Both the position numbers and the translations under genes were made by a program. From Alphaproteobacteria bacterium (lineage in GTDB: Bacteria > Pseudomonadota > Alphaproteobacteria > Micropepsales > Micropepsaceae), in assembly GCA_016125165.1 (NCBI GenBank), contig WGMH01000003.1, forward strand, positions 434,001 through 498,000: a DNA stretch of 64,000 nucleotides, read 5' to 3'. The notes beneath the pieces were generated by a model. The model worked only from the letters and a program-made list of their open reading frames with translations, did not search any database and was not told the origin of the DNA. Each line of letters begins with the position of its first letter. Position 1 is the first letter of the stretch. Positions 58,234-64,000 of this stretch are shown piece after piece.

Positions 58234-59380
58234 TGCGCGCAGATTGTGGGCTTTCCTGCTGCTAGTGTGCGTGACGCTTGCGCCAAACCACGTTCAGTCA
58301 CGCGACGAGAAACTTGTAATTGTGCCGTACCCAAACTTGCCTGATTACGATCTCCCCCGAGAATACTACCCGGAATTCACGATCGATAACGAACCGTTTC
58401 GCACACTGGCCGAGGAAGATGCGATCACAAATGGCCCCTATAGGATAGACTTGGGTGGCGGCGCAGACGATACGCAGAATGGCGCAGTGAGTACCACCAA
58501 GAAGCCTGATACCTGCAATCTCGAACGCGTGGATGTTTATCCGCTTTATGACGACGAGGCGGGGCATGTAATGGTTCCAGTAATGATGGACAAACGCCGC
58601 AACCTGGTGGTGGACACTGGCGGCGCGATCAGCACGCTCATACCTAAGACCGTGGCGGAGATGCGCCTTGAACCAAAGCAATCCAGCTGGAATTGGCAAT
58701 CAGACCTTACCGGTCGCGTAAATAATACGCTTGTCAGGGTACCTAACCTGACGTTCGGAAAAGTCGCCATGCACGATGCAACATTCTTCGTTGAAGCAGC
58801 CGACCCGGACGCCATCACATTGCCATCCAAGATGGAAGGCGTTCTAGGACCGAGCCACTTGATGACGTTTGATGTTGAACTCGATTTCGGGAACGGCACG
58901 ATGTCTCTGTATTCGCCGTTTCATTGTCCGGGCAAAGTCGTGCATTGGGCGAAGGCGTGGACCGAAATTCCGTTCAAAATTAAGAATGGCCACATACAAT
59001 TCTATATCCGCCTTGATGGAAAATCCCTATCAGCGGTCCTTGATACCGGGGCGCCCTATTCGATTTTGAACATGTCCGCCGCAAAAAGGTGGTTCGACAT
59101 CACCACCAGAACGCCCGGCGTGGAGCCGATAGGGCACCTGAACGGCGTCCAAAAGGACACTCACATCACGTACCACAAGCGATTTCAATCGCTCTCGCTG
59201 GATGGGCTTGAAATCAAGAATCCTTATCTGGTTCTGATCCCCGATTTGATGCAGGGTGCAAAGGGCGAGCACATCAAGACGGCGGATCTCATACTGGGTC
59301 TTCGTGAGATTTCTGCACTGCACATCTATATCTCCTATCGTGAGGAGAAGATTTACCTGACTGCCGCGAACGCGCATTAG
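58205..59380 (+). CDS. Secreted two-lobed aspartyl-protease-like protein with N-terminal extension
   Basis: A 391-residue protein with a basic, hydrophobic signal region (about 13-32), an extra segment of about 70 residues that its paralogues lack (rich in Pro, Asp and Glu, starting near DEKLVIVPYPNLPD), then the shared two-lobe core: LVVDTGGAIS (Asp137), FHCPGKVVHW (Cys241) and VLDTGAPYSI (Asp280). Both catalytic motifs are intact. The ATG at 58205 is preferred; a TTG at 58187 is open. It overlaps the previous gene by 29 bases. Its C-terminus (SYREEKIYLTAANAH) closely resembles the first paralogue. Confidence 0.76.
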   Translation: MRRLQATQNSARRLWAFLLLVCVTLAPNHVQSRDEKLVIVPYPNLPDYDLPREYYPEFTIDNEPFRTLAEEDAITNGPYRIDLGGGADDTQNGAVSTTKKPDTCNLERVDVYPLYDDEAGHVMVPVMMDKRRNLVVDTGGAISTLIPKTVAEMRLEPKQSSWNWQSDLTGRVNNTLVRVPNLTFGKVAMHDATFFVEAADPDAITLPSKMEGVLGPSHLMTFDVELDFGNGTMSLYSPFHCPGKVVHWAKAWTEIPFKIKNGHIQFYIRLDGKSLSAVLDTGAPYSILNMSAAKRWFDITTRTPGVEPIGHLNGVQKDTHITYHKRFQSLSLDGLEIKNPYLVLIPDLMQGAKGEHIKTADLILGLREISALHIYISYREEKIYLTAANAH

Positions 59381-59490
59381 CCGAGCGCGAGCGCTCGGCG
59401 GGCAGCCGAGCCACCTCCTCCCCACCCGCTTGACCGGCCACAAAAACGGCCTACACATGGCGGCGGTTCAGGCCAAAGGGGCGCTTCGCC

Positions 59491-59910
59491 ATGTTCTTCG
59501 AGAGCACGTTTCAATCCTGCGCGTTCTACACGGGCACCAATGCCCTTATCATGCTCATTCTTTCGGTGCTTGTGGTGCGCGCCCGCGTGACCACGCAGAC
59601 CGCCATCGGGGACGGGAACAATCCGCTCATGGCCGGGCCGTTGCGCGCGCACGGGAACAATACGGAATATGTGCCGGTCGCCCTCATGCTGATGTGGGCT
59701 CTGCTGCCATTCGACGGCTCTATCTGGCTGGTGCACGGCGTGGGCCTGCCTCTGACCGTTGGGCGCATCCTCCACGCGATGGGGCTTTCGGGGAACACTG
59801 GTCCTTCAACGCTGCGGCTGGCCGGCATGATGCTGACCTGGATTGCCTACATCGTCGGCATCGTCGGCCTGTTCTACGTAACCTTCATTCCGCCGATGAT
59901 GGCAAGCTAA
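59491..59910 (+). CDS. MAPEG family membrane protein
   Basis: A 139-residue protein with four membrane helices and the MAPEG pattern: RAHGNNTEYVPVALMLM near the middle (the conserved glutamate/asparagine region) and GRILHAMG. Family members are glutathione-dependent enzymes of membrane-bound lipid or leukotriene-type substrates; the bacterial substrate is unknown. It is followed within three bases by pmbA. Confidence 0.9.
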   Translation: MFFESTFQSCAFYTGTNALIMLILSVLVVRARVTTQTAIGDGNNPLMAGPLRAHGNNTEYVPVALMLMWALLPFDGSIWLVHGVGLPLTVGRILHAMGLSGNTGPSTLRLAGMMLTWIAYIVGIVGLFYVTFIPPMMAS

Positions 59911-59913
59911 CGC

Positions 59914-61263
59914 GTGGCTTCCAAACAGAAGACGACCGCCGAAGACATCCTCTCAGGGTTGATCCGTGGGGCGCGCGCCGCAGGCGCGGATGCCGCCGAC
60001 GCCCTGATCGTGGAGAGCGTGTCATCGGCGGTGTCTTACCGGCTCGGCAATCTTGAGGATGTGGAGCGCGCCGAATCCAGCGATCTGGGTTTGCGCGTAT
60101 TCGTTGGCGAGCGCGTTGCCTTCGTGTCATCCACCGATCTGCGCCCCGCGGCCCTGAAGGAGCTGCCGGAACGCGCGGTGGCCATGGCCAAGCTGGCGCC
60201 GGAAGACCGGTTCGCCTGTCTCGCACCCGCCGATCTTCTGGCGCGCAAAATTCCCGATCTCGACATTGAGGACAAAGCCGAGCCTTCCACAGAGACGCTG
60301 ATCGCAGCAGCCAAGGCCGTGGAAGGCGCCGCAATGGCCGTGGCGGGCATCACCAATTCCGAAGGCGGCAGCGCGAATTTCGGGCGCAACGCCATTGCGC
60401 TTGCCACGAGCGAGGGCTTCTTCGGGCGCTATGCAGCCACAAGCCATTCCATCGGCGTGGCGGTGCTGGGTGGCGAAGGCATGGAGATGGAGCGCGACTA
60501 CGACTATGCGAGCGCGCGCCACGCGGCCGATCTGGATCGCCCGGACGACATCGGCCGGCGCGCGGGCGAGCGCACCATCGCCCGTCTGCATCCGCGCAAG
60601 GTGAAATCCCAGGCCGTTCCCGTGATCTTCGATCCGCGCGTCAGCACGGGACTTGTCGGTCACTTCGTCAGCGCAATTTCGGGCACCGCGATCGCGCGTG
60701 GCGTGAGCTTTCTGAAGGATCGGATGGGCAAGTCTGTTTTCGCAGCCGGCATCCGCATCATCGACGATCCGCACCGCTTGCGTGGTCTGCGCTCCAAACC
60801 GTTTGACGGTGAGGGCGTGCGCAACCAAAAAATGACGTTCGTGGAAGATGGCGTGCTGCAAAGCTGGCTGCTGGATTGCGGCACGGCCAAGCAGCTCGGC
60901 CTTACCTCTACCGGCCATGCGGCACGCGGTACGGGCGGACCGCCTTCGCCCTCGCCCACCAACCTCTATATGGAGGCCGGTGCACAATCGCCCGAGGCAC
61001 TCATGGCCGACATCAAAAGCGGCTTCTACGTCACCGAAATGATGGGCATGGGTGTGAACAATGTGACCGGCGATTACAGCCGCGGCGCCTCCGGATTCTG
61101 GATTGAGAACGGCAAGATTGCCTATCCCGTGGCGGGCGTGACCATCGCCGGCAATCTGAAAGACATGTTCCAGCACATGACGCCCGCAAGCGATCTGGAA
61201 TTCCGCTATGGCACCAACGCACCAACACTTCGCGTTGAAGGGATGACCCTTGCCGGCGCCTGA
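59914..61263 (+). CDS. pmbA: TldE/PmbA family protein
   Basis: A 449-residue paralogue of TldD without the HExxxH site, as expected for the TldE subunit of the TldD-TldE peptidase (see tldD at 35.2 kb). Recognisable are AVSYRLGNLEDVERAES near the start, VIFDPRVSTGLVGHF and RGASGFWIENGKIAYPV near the end. It starts with GTG at 59914. Its 3' end overlaps the next gene by 14 bases. Confidence 0.94.
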   Translation: MASKQKTTAEDILSGLIRGARAAGADAADALIVESVSSAVSYRLGNLEDVERAESSDLGLRVFVGERVAFVSSTDLRPAALKELPERAVAMAKLAPEDRFACLAPADLLARKIPDLDIEDKAEPSTETLIAAAKAVEGAAMAVAGITNSEGGSANFGRNAIALATSEGFFGRYAATSHSIGVAVLGGEGMEMERDYDYASARHAADLDRPDDIGRRAGERTIARLHPRKVKSQAVPVIFDPRVSTGLVGHFVSAISGTAIARGVSFLKDRMGKSVFAAGIRIIDDPHRLRGLRSKPFDGEGVRNQKMTFVEDGVLQSWLLDCGTAKQLGLTSTGHAARGTGGPPSPSPTNLYMEAGAQSPEALMADIKSGFYVTEMMGMGVNNVTGDYSRGASGFWIENGKIAYPVAGVTIAGNLKDMFQHMTPASDLEFRYGTNAPTLRVEGMTLAGA

Positions 61264-62065
61264 TGCCGACGATCTGAATCTGATCCGCGACGCGGTAAAC
61301 GAGGCGGGCAACATCGCGCGGCATTATTTCGGCGGCGACTACAAACGCTGGGACAAGGGCAAGAACCAGCCCGTTACCGAAGCCGACATCGCCATCGATA
61401 CATTTCTGCGCGACACGCTGACCGCGGCGCGACCAGACTATGGCTGGCTCTCGGAAGAAACGCGCGACGATCCCGCACGGCTCCAGCAGGAAACCGTCTT
61501 CATCGTCGATCCCATCGACGGCACAACGGCATTCCTCAAAGGCAAGCCGCATTTCTCAATCTCGGTCGCCGTGGTGCATGGCGGACGGCCGCGTGTGGGC
61601 GTGGTTTCCAATCCGATCACCCGCGAGTGCTTCGCCGCCCGTCTTGGCCAAGGTGCAACAAAGAACGAATTGCCGATCCATGTGAGCAGCTGCACGGCGC
61701 TGGAGGGGTGCCGCATCCTTGGCCCGAAAGACATGTTCAGCCATCCAGCCTGGAACACGCCGCCAAACCGGCCCTGGCCGCCGATGGAGATTGCAGCGCG
61801 CAGTTCAATCGCCTATCGCCTCGCGCTGGTGGCAGACGGCACGTTTGACGCCGCGCTGGTGCTCAGTTCCAAGCACGACTGGGACATGGCTGCAGGCGAC
61901 CTGATCGCGACCGAAGCTGGCGGTCTGGTAACCTCACATGATGGCCGCATCCCGCTATACAATGGTCCAACGACTCTGCAGCACTCCATGATCTGCGCGG
62001 GGCCGGAGCTTCATGCGCAGATCCTTAACCGGGTGCAGCATATCAAGCTTCCACGAGGGCAATGA
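61250..62065 (+). CDS. Inositol monophosphatase/CysQ-like phosphatase
   Basis: A 271-residue protein with the metal-dependent phosphatase signatures VDPIDGTTAFL (Asp-Pro-Ile-Asp) and WDMAAGDLIATEAGG (the family C-terminal motif), plus VTEADIAID in the first third. It could dephosphorylate PAP (CysQ) or inositol phosphates. The start is a TTG at 61250 with GAAGGG upstream, overlapping pmbA. It is coupled to the DUF4170 gene. Confidence 0.86.
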   Translation: MPAPDADDLNLIRDAVNEAGNIARHYFGGDYKRWDKGKNQPVTEADIAIDTFLRDTLTAARPDYGWLSEETRDDPARLQQETVFIVDPIDGTTAFLKGKPHFSISVAVVHGGRPRVGVVSNPITRECFAARLGQGATKNELPIHVSSCTALEGCRILGPKDMFSHPAWNTPPNRPWPPMEIAARSSIAYRLALVADGTFDAALVLSSKHDWDMAAGDLIATEAGGLVTSHDGRIPLYNGPTTLQHSMICAGPELHAQILNRVQHIKLPRGQ

Positions 62066-62067
62066 CC

Positions 62068-62310
62068 ATGGCCGAACACGAATCCAAACAGCTTCTGCAT
62101 CTGGTCTTCGGCGGCGAACTGAACTCGACCGAGACGGTGGAGTTCAAGGATCTGAAGGCGCTGGACATCGTGGGTATCTACCCAAACTACAAGGCCGCCT
62201 TCGACGCCTGGAAATCCAAGGCGCAGGCCACCGTGGACAACGCACAGATGCGCTATTTCGTGGTCCACATGCACCGGCTGATGGAGCCCCACCCCGAAGA
62301 CGGGGATTGA
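62068..62310 (+). CDS. DUF4170 domain-containing protein
   Basis: An 80-residue protein starting MAEHESKQLLHLVFGGEL, the DUF4170 pattern, with FVVHMHRLMEP near the end. Function unknown. A GAGG is at proper distance before the ATG at 62068; an ATG at 62062 overlaps the phosphatase stop. The neighbourhood pmbA-phosphatase-DUF4170-MsbA is typical of alphaproteobacteria. Confidence 0.85.
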   Translation: MAEHESKQLLHLVFGGELNSTETVEFKDLKALDIVGIYPNYKAAFDAWKSKAQATVDNAQMRYFVVHMHRLMEPHPEDGD

Positions 62311-62348
62311 GGCTTCGCCCCGCCCTGCCCGCGTGCTAGAGGCTGGCC

Positions 62349-64000
62349 ATGAAAGCACCGACCGCCACCAGGAACAGGACCGGAGACTGGTCCATCGTCC
62401 GCCGCCTGTTCCGCGACTACATCAGGGGCCAATGGCCAATATTGGCCGTAGCGGTCCTCTGCATGGTCGTGACGTCGGCCCTGACCGGGGCGCTCGCGTG
62501 GGTGCTCGACCCCCTGATCCATTTCGTCTTCATCGAGAAGAACGCCCGGATGCTTCTGATCCTCCCGCCCTGTGTGGCAGGGCTGATCGGGGTTCGCGCT
62601 TTCACGCAGTTCGGACAGGACGCGATCCTCAACAGCATGTCGGAACGCATCATCGCGGCAACGCAGCGCGACATGTTCAAGAGCCAGATCCGCCTCGATA
62701 TCGGCGCCCTGAACAGCGTGCACTCCGGCGAGCTGATCGCGAAGTTCCTCTATGACACCACGCTGCTGCGCACGGCGCTGACGCGCGGCGTGGCAGGGTT
62801 CGGCAAAGAGCTTGTGACGCTGATCGCGCTGGCTGGCGTCATGATCTATCAGGATTGGCAATTGGCGGCGATCTCGGTGCTGCTGCTGCCGCCGGTTGCC
62901 TGGGTAACGGGCAATCTGGGTCGCTCGCTGCGCAAATTCTCCACGCGCGGCATGGAGGAGACCGGCGTTCTCTCCAAATCCCTCTCCGAGGCATTGAGCG
63001 GGCGGCGCATCATCAAGGCCTATAATCTTGAAGATCACGCTGCAAAACTCGCCGATGGCCGCATCTCCGAACGCTTGCGCTATCTGCTGCGTGCAGTGCG
63101 GGCACGCGCGGCGGCCGTGCCATCCACCGATTTCATTGGCGGCGTGGCAGCCGCGCTGACATTCGCGTTCGCAGGCTATCAAAGCCTGCACGGGCAGCTG
63201 GAGATCAACAAATTCACATCGTTCATTGCGGCGATGCTGCTGGCGCAGCAGCCGGTGCGTACCCTCAGCCAGCTCTGGACGATCTCGTCGGAAGGGCTTT
63301 CCGCTGCCAATCGCATTTTCGCGGTGATCGACGCCAAGCCAGCTATTGAAGACAAACCCGGCGCCAGGCCCCTGACGTCAGCGGGCGCTCATGTTCACGG
63401 CGCGGTGACGTTTGAAAACGTATCATTCGCCTATGCCTCCGGTGCGGACTCGCCGGCGATCAACGATGTGACCATCGAGATACCAGCGGGAAAGCAGGTG
63501 GCACTGGTGGGACCATCGGGCGCCGGCAAGACAACGATCTTCAATCTTCTGTTGCGGTTTTACGAGCAGAAGAGCGGCACGATCACCATTGATGGGACCG
63601 ATACGCGCGATGTAACGCTGCAGTCGCTGCGCGACAGTATCGCGCTCGTAACCCAGGATCCCTTCCTGTTCGACGAAACCGTTGCGGAAAACATCGCGCT
63701 GGGCCGCCCCGGCGCGAGCCGCGAAGATATCGAAGTGGCGGCGCGCGCTGCGGCGGCGCATGATTTCATAACCGCGCTGCCGCTCGGCTACGATTCGGGC
63801 GTGGGTGAAGCGGGATCGAAACTCTCCGGCGGACAACGCCAGCGCATCGCTATTGCACGCGCCATGCTGCGCAACGCGCCAATCCTGTTGCTCGACGAAG
63901 CGACTTCGGCACTCGACACAGAGAGCGAGCGGCAGGTGCAGGAAGCGCTTGCCCGGCTGATGCGAGGGCGCACGACGATCGTGATCGCGCATCGCCTGAG
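62349..64000 (+). CDS. msbA: MsbA-like ABC exporter (lipid A/lipid flippase), 3' truncated
   Basis: About 550 residues are visible; the gene runs past the window end. The N-terminal half has about six membrane helices (ABC type I exporter), and the nucleotide-binding domain carries Walker A GPSGAGKTT (388-396), the Q-loop region TQDPFLF, signature LSGGQ (492-496) and Walker B LLLDE (Asp516, Glu517), with the H-loop near residue 549. Its place behind pmbA-phosphatase-DUF4170 matches the alphaproteobacterial lipopolysaccharide-export neighbourhood, where kdtA and lpxK usually follow (they would lie beyond the window). MsbA is the best match, but other lipid exporters share this form. Confidence 0.82.
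   Translation, partial: MKAPTATRNRTGDWSIVRRLFRDYIRGQWPILAVAVLCMVVTSALTGALAWVLDPLIHFVFIEKNARMLLILPPCVAGLIGVRAFTQFGQDAILNSMSERIIAATQRDMFKSQIRLDIGALNSVHSGELIAKFLYDTTLLRTALTRGVAGFGKELVTLIALAGVMIYQDWQLAAISVLLLPPVAWVTGNLGRSLRKFSTRGMEETGVLSKSLSEALSGRRIIKAYNLEDHAAKLADGRISERLRYLLRAVRARAAAVPSTDFIGGVAAALTFAFAGYQSLHGQLEINKFTSFIAAMLLAQQPVRTLSQLWTISSEGLSAANRIFAVIDAKPAIEDKPGARPLTSAGAHVHGAVTFENVSFAYASGADSPAINDVTIEIPAGKQVALVGPSGAGKTTIFNLLLRFYEQKSGTITIDGTDTRDVTLQSLRDSIALVTQDPFLFDETVAENIALGRPGASREDIEVAARAAAAHDFITALPLGYDSGVGEAGSKLSGGQRQRIAIARAMLRNAPILLLDEATSALDTESERQVQEALARLMRGRTTIVIAHRL

Overview
The window reads as one piece of a GC-rich alphaproteobacterial chromosome. The signs are a CtaC-CtaD-CtaB-CtaE cytochrome c oxidase cluster with a SURF1 gene, a B12-dependent class II ribonucleotide reductase (nrdJ), a plant-type glutamate-cysteine ligase, a split glycine decarboxylase (gcvPA/gcvPB), DUF983/DUF1203/DUF4170 genes and both TldD and PmbA. 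The genus cannot be named from sequence alone. No tRNA, rRNA, CRISPR array, prophage or transposase gene was seen. Coding density is high and many neighbours overlap by ATGA or similar junctions.

Layout. 1-4.1 kb: end of a beta-lactamase-like hydrolase, a TMEM175-type channel, and a winged-helix/TPR regulator divergent from a secreted S41 peptidase. 4.1-9.95 kb: a 296-nt leader with several inverted repeats, nrdJ, and an AT-richer AIPR-family defence-type gene joined to the nrdJ stop codon. 10-12.3 kb: purC, DUF1203 and a secreted pentapeptide-repeat protein. 12.3-17.2 kb: the glycine cleavage operon (gcvT-gcvH-gcvPA-gcvPB, minus strand) behind a tandem glycine riboswitch, with a palindromic repeat element between gcvH and gcvPA. 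17.3-22.7 kb: argS (minus), ispH-thrB-rnhA (plus), a peroxiredoxin and YqgE. 22.75-29 kb: a membrane PAS/GGDEF/EAL protein, a GNAT acetyltransferase, an M16 peptidase and thrC. 29.4-35 kb: the aa3-type oxidase cluster, including a 48-residue CoxF-like protein but no ctaG/cox11. 35.2-41.7 kb: tldD, two overlapping exported proteins of unknown function, then small metabolic and DUF genes. 41.7-44 kb: a second AT-richer defence-type gene (MrcB_N-HNH) directly after gshA. 44-52.3 kb: rsmE, ubiA, a desaturase, an ETF-beta-type lysine methyltransferase, a citrate synthase fused to a DNA-binding domain divergent from a second citrate synthase, a GFA protein and an alanine symporter. 52.5-56.2 kb: a small lipoprotein, a VOC protein, an amino-acid permease and ubiD. 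56.3-59.4 kb: three tandem paralogues of a secreted two-lobed aspartyl-protease-like protein. 59.5-64 kb: MAPEG, pmbA, a CysQ/IMPase-like phosphatase, DUF4170 and an MsbA-like ABC exporter cut by the window end.

How it works together. Most genes are housekeeping: deoxynucleotide supply, glycine/C1 metabolism, threonine synthesis (thrB, thrC), glutathione (gshA, GFA), ubiquinone (ubiA, ubiD), terminal respiration and envelope lipid export. The accessory signals are the two single-gene defence-type insertions, the tandem aspartyl-protease-like cluster (one member without its catalytic residues), the exported pair at 36.7-39.0 kb and the HTH-citrate synthase with palindromes at its divergent promoter.
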